From Paenibacillus sp. MSJ-34 (GTDB lineage Bacteria > Bacillota > Bacilli > Paenibacillales > Paenibacillaceae): a stretch of DNA of 64,000 bases. Where the stretch lies: NCBI RefSeq assembly GCF_018918005.1, contig NZ_JAHLPR010000037.1, positions 1 to 64,000 on the forward strand, in the 5' to 3' direction. Shown one piece after another: positions 16,426 to 25,222 of this stretch. The notes beneath the pieces are model-generated. The model saw only the letters and a program-made list of their open reading frames with translations. It was not told the DNA's origin and did not search any database. Made by a program: the position numbers and the translations under genes. Position 1 is the stretch's first letter; every line of letters starts with the position of its first letter.

Positions 16426-17358
16426 ATGGTGTTTCCTCATTTTGATTATTCCCGCCTGGATCGATATATTCCGATTTTGATTGGAAATAAAGGCATTCAT
16501 TCAATTCATAAGGGTTATTCCAGCGATCGGAAGTTTGATGTTGTATTGCATCACGGACAACGTGTGTTGCTGCGGATTTTCGATTTGCAGCATTCGGATT
16601 CGAAAAAATGTGAGTTCGATGTTCTTGCGAACATGCAAAACTTAGGCGTGAAATGTTCGGTTCCCATCGAGTTCGGGCAAGTAGCAAGCTTGGGGATCGC
16701 ATATATGATTCTTTCATATATAGAAGGCAATGATGCCGCCGACGAGCTCCCGAGACTCGCCGAGCATCAGCAGTATCGTGTCGGCGTCGAAGCCGGCAAG
16801 GAATTGTTCAAGATGCATCAATGGCGGGCGCCGGATTCGATACCGCCGTGGCACGAGACGAAACGAAACAAGCATACGCGTTACTTAGAGCAGTATTCGT
16901 CCTGCGGCGTAAGGGTGAGAAACGATGCAAAGTTGATGTCTTTTATCGATCGACATATCCCGTTAATAAAACATCGTCCAAATCTTTTTCAACACGATGA
17001 TTTCCATGTAGCGAATATCATCGTCAAAGAGACGAGGCTATCCGGAATTATAGACTTCAACCGGTACGATTGGGGAGATCCGATTCACGAGTTTCTTAAA
17101 ACGGGAATGTTCAGTTCCGAAATCAGCATCCCGTTTTCGATCGGACAGATCCGGGGCTATCATAACGGCCGCGATCCCGACCAATATTTTTGGACCTTAT
17201 ATTCGCTCTATTTGGCGATGTCCATTTTTTCGTCCGTCGTGTGGATTCTCAAGGTGAAGCCTGAGGAATTGACTCGCATGATGGAGAAAATAAATAGAGT
17301 ATTGGATGATCACAACGATTTCGACGAAATCGTGCCGAGATGGTATAAGCCGATGTAA
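16426..17358 (+). CDS. Aminoglycoside phosphotransferase-family kinase
   Basis: A 310-residue protein of the APH/choline-kinase fold. Kinase features: an N-lobe with ILIGNKGIHSIHKGYSSDR as a nucleotide loop region, the hinge area SYIEGNDAADELP, the Brenner motif HDDFHVANIIV (H-x-D-x4-N, catalytic base and metal-binding Asn), and the metal-binding IIDFNRYDWGDP. The natural substrate is unknown; close relatives phosphorylate antibiotics, sugars or small alcohols. ATG 16426 gives the best N-terminus although its ribosome site is weak, which suggests coupling to the DUF4177 gene. A good terminator follows. Confidence 0.85.
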   Translation: MVFPHFDYSRLDRYIPILIGNKGIHSIHKGYSSDRKFDVVLHHGQRVLLRIFDLQHSDSKKCEFDVLANMQNLGVKCSVPIEFGQVASLGIAYMILSYIEGNDAADELPRLAEHQQYRVGVEAGKELFKMHQWRAPDSIPPWHETKRNKHTRYLEQYSSCGVRVRNDAKLMSFIDRHIPLIKHRPNLFQHDDFHVANIIVKETRLSGIIDFNRYDWGDPIHEFLKTGMFSSEISIPFSIGQIRGYHNGRDPDQYFWTLYSLYLAMSIFSSVVWILKVKPEELTRMMEKINRVLDDHNDFDEIVPRWYKPM

Positions 17359-17387
17359 ATAATAAATATCTTCATCAACGCCAAGGG

Positions 17388-17425
17388 GCATCTTAATGAC
17401 AGAGTGTATTAGGATGCTTTTTTAT
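17388..17425 (+). terminator. Intrinsic terminator after the APH-like gene
   Basis: GCATCTTAAT (17388-17397) pairs with ATTAGGATGC (17408-17417) with one wobble, followed by TTTTTTTATTT. Confidence 0.8.
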
Positions 17426-17493
17426 TTGGGAAGGCTCTTATTATCGTCCGGGCCATGGGCGGGTGAGTATGTTGAAAGAAAGAGTGATGTTCT

Positions 17494-17836
17494 ATGAACC
17501 GATTGGAAGAGATAAGAAGGAAAGAAAAGCAATATCATGACTCCTACTATAATCGGCATCAATTATTTGAGGAAGGTACTTGGTTGCATAAGCCGGTAAA
17601 AACGATAATGGAGCTTATGGATTTATTTGACGAAAGAACCGATGTATGAGCTGCTGTTCGAAACGAATGAGATCATTCATAAATTTCGGACGTTCTATCA
17701 GGAGTGGAGTTTATTGAAACATACAGTAAAGCCCTATAATATCCAAATTGAAAGGGACGGCCGACCCGTCATGCTGCATGGCGATGCGGTAACCTGGGCT
17801 GTACAAAATGTTCGTACGTTTCATGAATCCGTATGA
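17494..17836 (+). pseudogene. SAM-dependent methyltransferase with internal deletion
   Basis: Two parts of one class I methyltransferase remain. From ATG 17494 a 51-residue start (MNRLEEIRRKEKQYHDSYYN, then LFEEGTWLHKPVKTIMEL) reaches TGA 17647. An overlapping frame from about 17627 carries the matching end (MYELLFETNEIIHKF, WSLLKHTVKPYNIQIERDG, AVTWAVQ). The central half, with the SAM-binding glycine motif, is gone, and the join changes frame at about 17627-17647. A clean out-of-frame internal deletion explains this. Confidence 0.65.
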
Positions 17837-17926
17837 TTGACTTCCTTTTTCCTTGCTCTACAATAGAAGTAATGTCAGGACGGGACCATTGCCAAAAGGA
17901 AAAAAATGCGCAGGAGGGGAGTTAGG

Positions 17927-18327
17927 ATGAATCGCGAAGCAGGCTTTTGGATAAGGCTGGGGGCGATATTATTGGATGCGCTCATGGTTTCCCTGCGTTA
18001 TCGATCGTCGCTCTCATTTTGACGGGCGGAGGGAACGCCCAGGAATGGATGACCAATGTATTAACGGGTTTGTACTCACTGCTGGTGCCGGTTTTTTGGA
18101 ATGGATATACGGTTGGAAAACGGATCTGCGGGATACGAATCAGAAAAGTATACGATCATTTGCCGCCAAGTATAGGAACAATGCTCTTGCGCAATGTCGT
18201 TGCCGGCATTATATATGGATTTTCGTTCGGAATCGCGCTGATTGTAAGCATCTTCATGGTTGCCTTGCGCGAAGACAAACGAGCGCTTCACGATTTTATT
18301 GCAGGAACGGAAGTCGTATATGATTGA
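17927..18327 (+). pseudogene. RDD-family membrane protein with a one-base frameshift
   Basis: ATG 17927 has AGGAGGGGAG upstream and starts MNREAGFWIRLGAILLDALM, the RDD hallmark (Arg, Asp, Asp in TM1). The frame should continue SLPLSIVALILTGG, but the DNA reads CTGCGTTATCG where CTGCCGTTATCG is expected, so one C near 17996 is missing. The rest is open in the next frame to TGA 18327 (VFWNGYTVGKRICGIRIRKV, RALHDFIAGTEVVYD). A single base separates it from a 134-residue intact protein, so recent loss or a sequencing error are both possible. RDD proteins are membrane proteins of mostly unknown transport role. Confidence 0.7.
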
Positions 18328-18460
18328 ATTGCGTCATAGAGATAAGGACTCATATCCCGATATGTTCGATATTTCATGTGCAGGACATCTGCTTTCTGGG
18401 GAAACCGCCCGAAACAAGTCCAGGCAAGAAATGGTGTGGAATTCCAGCCCATATTATTAA
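18320..18460 (+). pseudogene. N-terminal Nudix hydrolase fragment
   Basis: ATG 18320 overlaps the RDD stop and opens 46 residues. The text RDKDSYPDMFDISCAGHLLS and GET matches the conserved start of IPP-isomerase-like Nudix proteins (DSYPGMWDISAAGH), but the Nudix box itself is missing and the frame ends after an unrelated tail. It is probably the leftover of a deleted gene. Confidence 0.5.
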
Positions 18461-18504
18461 ATGTTATTTGACTTAATTCGCACGTCATTGCATACCGTCC
18501 TCAT

Positions 18505-18530
18505 GGCCGCGCAAATACGCGGCCCTATTT
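18505..18530 (+). terminator. Hairpin in a gene-free stretch
   Basis: GGCCGCG (18505-18511) pairs with CGCGGCC (18518-18524), followed by CTATTT. The gap 18461-18857 otherwise holds only degenerate TAACGAAAC-type words and no gene. Confidence 0.4.
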
Positions 18531-18857
18531 CCGTCATACAGACGAAAGGAACGGTTAATTTTCATAAATCCGCAGGCGGCTGACGCGCCGTCGGGCGGGC
18601 TAACGAAACGAATACACGCTGATAGCCTGAAATCACCTTGTTGCTCGTGTAACGAAACAGTAACACGCTAATGAGGGGGAAAAGGCGGTAAAACGGCCCG
18701 TTTCCAATGAATAACGACACGTACTTTCGTTATAATGGGAACGCCTTCGTTTTGAGCCCAATAAGGATTATGAGTTTCGTTAGCGCAAACTATGGAAACA
18801 GAAGGCACTAATGTATTGCCGAAAAAAATAAAAGCAGCTTAGATAAAGGAGCACACG

Positions 18858-19373
18858 ATGATGAACGACAAACGATTTGATCAAGTGTTTACGATTATGA
18901 ACGCCTCATTTCCCGAGATTGAACGGAGAACCTATGCCGGGCAGAAGAAGTTGCTGTCCGATCCGCATTATCGTCTCATTACGGAAACGGATGACAGCGA
19001 CGATATCATCGCTTTTCTTGCCGTGTGGGAATTTTCCTCATTTCGTTTTGTGGAACATATTGCCGTCGATCCGGCCATACGCGGAGGAGGGATAGGAGGA
19101 AAACTTATGACCGCGTATATCCGAGAGTCGTCAAAACCCATTCTATTGGAAGTGGAGCCTCCCGCGACGGACGTAGCGGAACGGAGAATACACTTCTACG
19201 AGCGGTTGGGATTCCGTCTTAATCCTTTCGAATATGTACAGCCCCCTCTTCAGAAGGGGCAGCCGGAATTGCCGCTTCAAATGATGAGCTATCCTCAGCT
19301 TCTTACGGAAGAGGAATTTGCTCTTTTTCAAGAAATATTGTATACCAAGGTGTATAAGGTTGCCGGAGCGTAA
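18858..19373 (+). CDS. GNAT family N-acetyltransferase
   Basis: A 171-residue acetyltransferase of the GNAT fold. Motif A, which binds acetyl-CoA, is clear: VEHIAVDPAIRGGGIGGKLM (R-x-x-G-x-G-G). A helical segment follows and then the motif B-like HFYERLGFRLNPFEY. The acceptor substrate is unknown. AAAGGAG lies eight bases before ATG 18858. It is an intact gene inside the decayed stretch. Its neighbours, a Nudix remnant and a histidine-kinase remnant, give no hint about its role. Confidence 0.87.
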   Translation: MMNDKRFDQVFTIMNASFPEIERRTYAGQKKLLSDPHYRLITETDDSDDIIAFLAVWEFSSFRFVEHIAVDPAIRGGGIGGKLMTAYIRESSKPILLEVEPPATDVAERRIHFYERLGFRLNPFEYVQPPLQKGQPELPLQMMSYPQLLTEEEFALFQEILYTKVYKVAGA

Positions 19374-19382
19374 CGACCATAA

Positions 19383-19638
19383 TATAAAATTAACGCGCTG
19401 AATTCCGCATTGGATCGGATGAATCGCGACGGGCAAGAGGTTCCGGAAGACCAGTTGGCCGATATGTTTCAACCGTTTCACCGCATCGAGACATCGAGAA
19501 ACCGCAATACCGGCGGAAGCGGGCTCGGCTTGTATATTGTCAAACCAAATGCTGGACAAGCATGGCGCCCGGTATTCCATCGCCAACACGGATCGGGGCG
19601 TGCTGTTCACGATTCTATTTCCGAGAGAAGATTCCTAG
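19383..19638 (+). pseudogene. C-terminal histidine kinase remnant
   Basis: The stretch shows the end of a two-component kinase: PEDQLADMFQPFHRIETSRN, the G2 box TGGSGLGLYIVK, then in another frame MLDKHGARYSIANTDRGVLF and TILFPRED before TAG 19636. The frame change at about 19545 and the absence of the sensor, dimerisation and N-box parts show a broken gene. No response regulator remains nearby. Confidence 0.7.
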
Positions 19639-19789
19639 AGGATGGGAACTTCTCTTTTTCATTTACACAACTTCAACATTACGCGAGGATGTAAGTTTGA
19701 TTTTCCGTATTCAAACTTTTTGCGTTCTTTTTACGAATATAGTAACAAGCCGCCAATTTACGTACGGACAAAGCGCTGTGAGGTGAACT

Positions 19790-20350
19790 ATGGACTGCGA
19801 ACAACGTTGGATTCGAAAGCTAAAGAGGAATATCAGAGATCCTGCGGCGAATCGGCTCGTTGCGAAATATTACAAAGAAATGTACGCCTTTATTTATAAA
19901 CAAACGCTCGACCCCGAGTTGTCGCTTGATCTCACGCAAGAGATTTTCATAAGCGTTCTCGGTTCCATCAAAAGCTTCGATTCCGGCAAGGCGTCGTTTC
20001 GGACTTGGTTGTATAAGCTGGCCTCCAACCGCCTTGTCGATTATTACAGGTCGAAGTATTACCAGTATGCGAAATATTCGGAACCGATCGACAATTACGA
20101 CTGGAGCGACGGGCACGATATGGCCGTTTCGCTGGAGTACCGGGAAGATTTCGAACGAATCGCTTCGCTTGTCAATCGGCTGGACGCCGGTTCGCAGCAA
20201 ATTATTCGGTTGAAACTGTTCGGAGAATATACGCTGCAGGAAATCGCCGCAAGCGAATCGCTTCCGCTCTCTACGGTGAAAACGAGATACTATGCGGCAT
20301 TGAAATGGATCAGAAAAAAATTGGAGGAGGATCGCCACGGCCATGGATAA
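19790..20350 (+). CDS. ECF-type RNA polymerase sigma factor
   Basis: A 186-residue sigma-70 family factor. Region 2 is seen as SLDLTQEIFISVLGSIKSFD, then ASFRTWLYKLASNRLVDYYR (-10 recognition). Region 4 has QQIIRLKLFGEYTLQEIAAS and the helix-turn-helix ending STVKTRYYAALKWIRKKL. GTGAGGTGAAC precedes ATG 19790. The next gene, a membrane protein, starts inside its last codons, and an ABC exporter follows, so the five genes 19790-24337 form one operon. Likely role: switching on the operon or an envelope response when a signal releases the factor (inference). Confidence 0.9.
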   Translation: MDCEQRWIRKLKRNIRDPAANRLVAKYYKEMYAFIYKQTLDPELSLDLTQEIFISVLGSIKSFDSGKASFRTWLYKLASNRLVDYYRSKYYQYAKYSEPIDNYDWSDGHDMAVSLEYREDFERIASLVNRLDAGSQQIIRLKLFGEYTLQEIAASESLPLSTVKTRYYAALKWIRKKLEEDRHGHG

Positions 20351-21098
20351 AGAAAAATTTCGCGTCCCTATGCCGGACGAACGAACCATTAAGGCGGAAA
20401 TTCAGAACATTGTGTCCGCTGCCGCAACGCGTCAGGCGAAGGAGTCTTTCCTGGAATATTTGCAGGCCTTATACCGGCATATCGGCATCAGGCATATATT
20501 CTCCGACCGCTCGGAGCTTGCCTTTATACTGATGATCGCGTTTACCCTGCTGGGCTTCGCCCATTTCGGACCGAAACCGGACCGGGCCCATGACGTTTAC
20601 TCGTTTCTATTTGTCATTTCGCCGATTTTATTTCTCGCTTGTTCGATCTTTACTTATTTCAATAAAATGATGCACCGGACTTACGAAGTGGAGATGGCAT
20701 GCAAATTCAACGTATATCAGGCAACTGCCTTTCGGATGCTGGCATTCAGCGTCGTCTCCGTGTTGGTGAATACCATCGGCATCCTCTTCATCGTCAATGG
20801 CTATCCTGAAATTCATTTTTTGCGGGCGTTTATGATTTCGATAACGGCTCTGTTCGTATTCTCCATTCTGTTTTTATACGTCATGATAAGACGATGTTCG
20901 GTTCCGGCCCTGCTGGCAACGGTTGCGGCCTGGATTGCGGGCAACGTGATATTACGTTTTGCAGGGAACATGTTATACTTCGACATTCTTCTCGGTTTGC
21001 CGCTCATCGTTTATGCGATTGTACTCGCGATCAGCCTTTATTGTTACTTGCGGTATATAAATAAATTGATCCGCTTAAACCATGCGAAAGGAGCTTAA
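20343..21098 (+). CDS. Six-TM membrane protein, possible partner of the ECF sigma
   Basis: A 251-residue protein with about 60 N-terminal cytoplasmic residues (PMPDERTIKAEIQNIVSAAA) and six hydrophobic segments. It overlaps the sigma gene by eight bases, the arrangement of sigma/anti-sigma pairs. It has no zinc HxxxCxxC anti-sigma motif and I recognise no family. A regulatory role for the N-terminal part, or a role as an exporter component, are both possible. It is followed after four bases by the ABC ATPase gene. Confidence 0.6.
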   Translation: MDKEKFRVPMPDERTIKAEIQNIVSAAATRQAKESFLEYLQALYRHIGIRHIFSDRSELAFILMIAFTLLGFAHFGPKPDRAHDVYSFLFVISPILFLACSIFTYFNKMMHRTYEVEMACKFNVYQATAFRMLAFSVVSVLVNTIGILFIVNGYPEIHFLRAFMISITALFVFSILFLYVMIRRCSVPALLATVAAWIAGNVILRFAGNMLYFDILLGLPLIVYAIVLAISLYCYLRYINKLIRLNHAKGA

Positions 21099-21102
21099 TA
21101 AC

Positions 21103-21987
21103 ATGATCGTCGTCAAAGATGTAAGCAAACAGTACGGCGCATTTTCCGCTTTAACCGATCTTAATTTAGAATTTTCCAACGGGGTGTACGGTTTGCTCGC
21201 TCCGAACGGCGCCGGGAAAACGACTTTGATCAAAATGTTGGTCACATTGATCGCGCCGAGCCAAGGAGAAATTTTGTATCATGGACGCAACATCTTCGAT
21301 ATGGGCGAACAATACCGCGATTTGCTCGGTTATTTGCCGCAGCAGTTCGGGTTTTACAAAAACGATTCTCCCAAGCGATATTTATCGTATTTGGCCGCTT
21401 TGAAAGGAATCGGGAAAAAGAAGGCTGCGGGGAACATTGCGGAACTATTGGATAAAGTCGCGTTAAGCGATGTGGCCGACAAAAAGATGAAAAAATTCTC
21501 CGGCGGCATGATTCAGCGCGTCGGCATTGCGCAGGCGCTTCTTAACGATCCGCAAATTCTCATCCTCGACGAGCCTACGGCGGGATTGGACCCGAAAGAA
21601 CGCGCACGCTTCCGCCACTTGCTTACCGAACTGGCCCGGAACAGGCTCGTGATTATATCCACGCATATTGTGTCCGATATCGAGTCGATCGCCAATGAAG
21701 TGATTATGATCAAAAATAAACGGCTTTTGTATAAAGATACGGTGAAAAACATTTGCGATTCGCTTGAAGGGCATGTGTATGAAGCGTCCATCGGTTACGA
21801 GCAACTGGATTCGTTTCGCAAGCGGCATGTCGTTCTTGCGGAAAAACAGGAGAGAGGCGTCATGATCGTACGCTTTGTCCATCATGGCGAAGGGGAACCG
21901 GAGTGGCAGGCTGTCGCGCCTCATTTGGAGGACGTCTTCTTGTACGAATACCGCGACGAAATGCGAACGGAAGCACAGCCGGTATGA
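21103..21987 (+). CDS. ABC transporter ATP-binding protein
   Basis: The 294-residue ATPase of an ABC-2 type exporter. Walker A is APNGAGKTTLIK, the Q-loop is YLPQQFGF, the signature is KFSGGMIQRVGIA, Walker B is ILILDEPTAGLDP and the H-loop is ISTHIVSDIES. A C-terminal extension of about 75 residues follows, as in antibiotic- or lantibiotic-type exporters. ATG 21103 has AAAGGAG upstream; an earlier in-frame ATG at 21082 precedes this site. Its stop overlaps the next gene by ATGA. It probably powers the two permeases that follow. Confidence 0.9.
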   Translation: MIVVKDVSKQYGAFSALTDLNLEFSNGVYGLLAPNGAGKTTLIKMLVTLIAPSQGEILYHGRNIFDMGEQYRDLLGYLPQQFGFYKNDSPKRYLSYLAALKGIGKKKAAGNIAELLDKVALSDVADKKMKKFSGGMIQRVGIAQALLNDPQILILDEPTAGLDPKERARFRHLLTELARNRLVIISTHIVSDIESIANEVIMIKNKRLLYKDTVKNICDSLEGHVYEASIGYEQLDSFRKRHVVLAEKQERGVMIVRFVHHGEGEPEWQAVAPHLEDVFLYEYRDEMRTEAQPV

Positions 21988-23156
21988 GGGTGATTATCTA
22001 TGAATGTAAAAAAGCGTTCCGTTCGCCGATACTGATTGCCCTTCTTGTATTGTTCTGCGCATTTAATATTTACGTCATTTGGAATGAATCTTATCGTACC
22101 GACGAGCTGAAAATTGCGGGTCAATTGGCGGAAACGTACGGAATCCGGATTACGGACGAGTCGCTGCGCCAACTGGAAGCAGATTTGAGAACCGGTATGG
22201 CCGAGCGGCATGGAAAACCTGTACCTGCCGAGTTGCAACTGAAAGGAATGTATTGGCAGATAGCCCGAAACATTGACAGCGAATACGAGAAGATCGACTG
22301 GAACGAGATTGCGAATGTCGAAATTGCAAAGTATCGGCTGAGCGGCCGCGTGGCGGACATGTTCAAGAGCGAGTATGGCAAGTTGTCGCAACGTTTCGAA
22401 GCGATGAAAGAACAGGATGAGCATAAAACGTGGTTTTTCGCCGGGAAACCATACAGAATGCATGGTTTTCTGTTTGCGTCGGTATTCAGACCGATCCTCT
22501 ATGAAGCATTGATTTTGGTCGTTCTGGCTACGGCTCTGATTGCAAACTATGAATTCGAAAATAAAACATACCTTGTTACCTACTCAACAAGAAGAGGCCG
22601 ATTATTGATGAAGGATAAACTGGCGGCTTCCTTATTGACGGCAACCGGTATGTTGACGGTACTGTTGGCTGTTACGTTAGGGTTTTATTTCTCCGTATTC
22701 GATTACTCGCGTTTGTGGGGCAGTTCGATCAGCAGCGCGTTGAATTGGGAGTATAGTTTAGACGATCTTCCGTATGTTTCCTGGTGGAATCTATCGTTTG
22801 CGGGTTATTTGCTGTGCAGCGTCTTGCTGGTATATCTATGCATGCTGCTCCTGTCGGGCATTGTCTTTTTCCTGTCGGTATGGGTGAAGAACAGTTATTT
22901 TGCTTTTTTTCTCTTTGCGGCATTTTTCGTTTCTGCGTTGCTTCTGCCGAGCTTCGTACCGTCTCCGCTTCTGCTGTTCATCGCGGTCCATAACTTGTCC
23001 GTACTTTTCATGAATCCTCATGTCTGGTTTATGGGCAACGGCGGATTGACAATGTTCCAAAGTTATGAACCGGTTACGGTGGGAAGTTGGACGATCATCA
23101 CAGCCGCTTTATGTATGTTTTCTTTGCGAAGGTTTCAAAAACAAGAAATTCATTGA
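21984..23156 (+). CDS. ABC-2 type permease subunit 1
   Basis: A 390-residue permease: one N-terminal membrane helix (about 12-31), a long hydrophilic extracytoplasmic part (about 32-160) and then about six membrane helices. This layout is typical of ABC-2 exporters in peptide or lipid export and resistance. ATG 21984 overlaps the ATPase stop by four bases. It is similar in plan but not in sequence to the next permease, so the two probably form a heterodimer. The substrate is unknown. Confidence 0.75.
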   Translation: MRVIIYECKKAFRSPILIALLVLFCAFNIYVIWNESYRTDELKIAGQLAETYGIRITDESLRQLEADLRTGMAERHGKPVPAELQLKGMYWQIARNIDSEYEKIDWNEIANVEIAKYRLSGRVADMFKSEYGKLSQRFEAMKEQDEHKTWFFAGKPYRMHGFLFASVFRPILYEALILVVLATALIANYEFENKTYLVTYSTRRGRLLMKDKLAASLLTATGMLTVLLAVTLGFYFSVFDYSRLWGSSISSALNWEYSLDDLPYVSWWNLSFAGYLLCSVLLVYLCMLLLSGIVFFLSVWVKNSYFAFFLFAAFFVSALLLPSFVPSPLLLFIAVHNLSVLFMNPHVWFMGNGGLTMFQSYEPVTVGSWTIITAALCMFSLRRFQKQEIH

Positions 23157-23167
23157 GGAGAACCGTC

Positions 23168-24337
23168 ATGCGAGTGTTATGGAATGAAATCAAGAAAATA
23201 TGGAATTGGAAAATACTCCTGCTGCTTTGTATTGCGAATGTGTTAATGTGCCTCTTGTTTATAGAAAATCCCGCTACGGCGATTACACGCGGAAGACCGG
23301 CGCTTGACGAATACCGCATTGCCGCCGAGATGGCCCGCCAATACGGAAGCGATATGGAGGAGGAGGACTTTGCCCATTTCAAAAAAGCTTACGAAGCGCA
23401 AATCGGGGAAGCCGGGAACTATTTGCGGGCAAGGCCCGAGTTTGCGGCGGCAGGCATTCGGTCTTATGAGGATTTTATGCATTTTGATTCCGATGATAGC
23501 GAGCAGAACGCCCTTCGCAATAAGGTCTTGTTCAAGGAAAAGGTCGATCTGTTCTGGGAGCTTCAGGCGAGAAGAATATTGATCGAAGAATGGCACGACA
23601 ATCGGGCCCAATGGATGGAACGCGCCTGGGAAAACGCGGGGGACGCCAAACAAAAGGCGCGCTTGGGCGAATTAAGAGCAGCCGGGCATGTTCAAACGTA
23701 TCCGGGAATTGTTCTTCAAAATTATAAGGATTTTATCTCAAGTGTGGCCGTCGCCGTGATCGTAAGCGTCGTGATGGCACTGTCTCCGGTTTTTATTAAA
23801 GATCGTTTGGGACGAATGCTGGATTTGCAGTATACGACCCGGCAAGGACGGAATTTATATAAGACCAAAGCTGCGGCAGGGCTGGTTTCGGCATGTATCG
23901 CGATAGCGTCTTTGTTGATCGTTTATTTGGGACTGTACGCATTCATTATCAACCACAAGGTATTGCGCCATGACAACCTGTCCGTATTTTTTCAGGTGCC
24001 GCTCCATACGTTTACCGGTTCGTATTATTGGTATGATCCGACGTTCTTGCAGTACGTTATATTAACGATTGCGGCGGTGGTCGTCCTCGGATTGGCGTTT
24101 GCTCTGCTCGCGATGTGCTTCTCCGGCTTGATGTCGAACTATGTGGCATTAATCGGCGTACAAATCCCATTCGTTTTCGGGGCGCTTTTTTTCGGGTTAT
24201 ATTATTGTCTGGATCATATTATTGACATTCGGATGGCGAAATGGATGGCACCGGTGCTATACAGTTTGGCGGCTGTCTCAGGCGCGGCGTTTATGCTGCT
24301 GTTATGGAGACGGGAGAAGAGGCGCGATATTGCATAA
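23168..24337 (+). CDS. ABC-2 type permease subunit 2
   Basis: A 389-residue permease with the same plan as subunit 1: one N-terminal helix (about residues 14-29), an outer domain rich in charged helices (REFAAAG-type and DDSEQNALRNKVLFK stretches), then about six membrane helices. GAGGAG lies six bases before ATG 23168, and the gene starts 11 bases after its partner. It ends the sigma-ABC operon. The large outer domains may bind a substrate or ligand. Confidence 0.75.
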   Translation: MRVLWNEIKKIWNWKILLLLCIANVLMCLLFIENPATAITRGRPALDEYRIAAEMARQYGSDMEEEDFAHFKKAYEAQIGEAGNYLRARPEFAAAGIRSYEDFMHFDSDDSEQNALRNKVLFKEKVDLFWELQARRILIEEWHDNRAQWMERAWENAGDAKQKARLGELRAAGHVQTYPGIVLQNYKDFISSVAVAVIVSVVMALSPVFIKDRLGRMLDLQYTTRQGRNLYKTKAAAGLVSACIAIASLLIVYLGLYAFIINHKVLRHDNLSVFFQVPLHTFTGSYYWYDPTFLQYVILTIAAVVVLGLAFALLAMCFSGLMSNYVALIGVQIPFVFGALFFGLYYCLDHIIDIRMAKWMAPVLYSLAAVSGAAFMLLLWRREKRRDIA

Positions 24338-24409
24338 GCGGCGGTTAATCATCCTTGCGGGAGGATCGGGCCGAAAGATGTCGAATAAACAAAGGGTAAA
24401 GGAGGTTCT

Positions 24410-25222
24410 ATGCATAATCAACTGTCTATACCCGTCAACCTAGTCCATTGGCTGTCGCTGCGCATGTGGATTGCCGCCCTGTTGTTCATCTTCGCCGCGC
24501 TTGGCATCGTTCGAAACCTCCAGCTGGAAGCTGCCCATGCGGACCGATTGCTGACAGGGCGGACGACAGGACAGATCACGAAGGTGGAGCTTGAAAATCA
24601 AGGCAAGGGATACCGCGATTATTCGTTCACGTATACTTACGAAGTCAACGGAACCCCCTATACCGGCATCTCGTATCAATCGATCTCTTCGTCGTACAGG
24701 GTCCCGCTTCACGAATTGGAATCGACGGCGGTTCTATACAATCCCGAGTCTCCTGCCGTCTCCAAACTGCCCGGCACGGCGCCGGTCGAACTGGCTACCG
24801 TGTCATACGTGATCGGCCTCGTCGTTTCGGGCATTGCCGTGACCGTATTTGTCTCGATCAATATAAGAAGATTGGGGACGATGAAGAGAGGCGTTGCGCG
24901 TACCGCGACATGCACTCGTTATTACAAAACGTCGAAGGGCGACCATGTTTATATCGGATATTATTCGGCGCCGAACGGAAAGAAACAGACTTTCCACGAA
25001 AGCAGGAGTCTATTCCGCATCAAAAACGCCAAATCCGGCATTCCGATTATTGTAGACAAGTTCAAGCCGACCATTTATGTACTTTTGCAACGGATTCCAC
25101 AAGGCGTCTACTTGTCCGAATCCGAGCGGAAATGGAAAGTCCGGCCCTGGAGGCTGGCGGTCTGGACCGGTACGCAGGCGGTTATGGCGATTCTGATCGC
25201 TGTTTCGTTTGCGATTGGGTGA
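24410..25222 (+). CDS. DUF3592-like membrane protein
   Basis: A 270-residue protein with a membrane helix at about 18-35, an outer beta-rich domain (GQITKVELENQGKGYRDYSF, VPLHELESTAVLYNPESP), a second helix pair at about 130-150, another soluble beta stretch, and a final helix near the C-terminus. The first soluble part has the DUF3592 look (transmembrane plus VxxVLYNPxNP). Function unknown. AAAGGAGG precedes ATG 24410. It overlaps the convergent nucleotidyltransferase gene by 41 bases at the 3-prime ends. Confidence 0.6.
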   Translation: MHNQLSIPVNLVHWLSLRMWIAALLFIFAALGIVRNLQLEAAHADRLLTGRTTGQITKVELENQGKGYRDYSFTYTYEVNGTPYTGISYQSISSSYRVPLHELESTAVLYNPESPAVSKLPGTAPVELATVSYVIGLVVSGIAVTVFVSINIRRLGTMKRGVARTATCTRYYKTSKGDHVYIGYYSAPNGKKQTFHESRSLFRIKNAKSGIPIIVDKFKPTIYVLLQRIPQGVYLSESERKWKVRPWRLAVWTGTQAVMAILIAVSFAIG

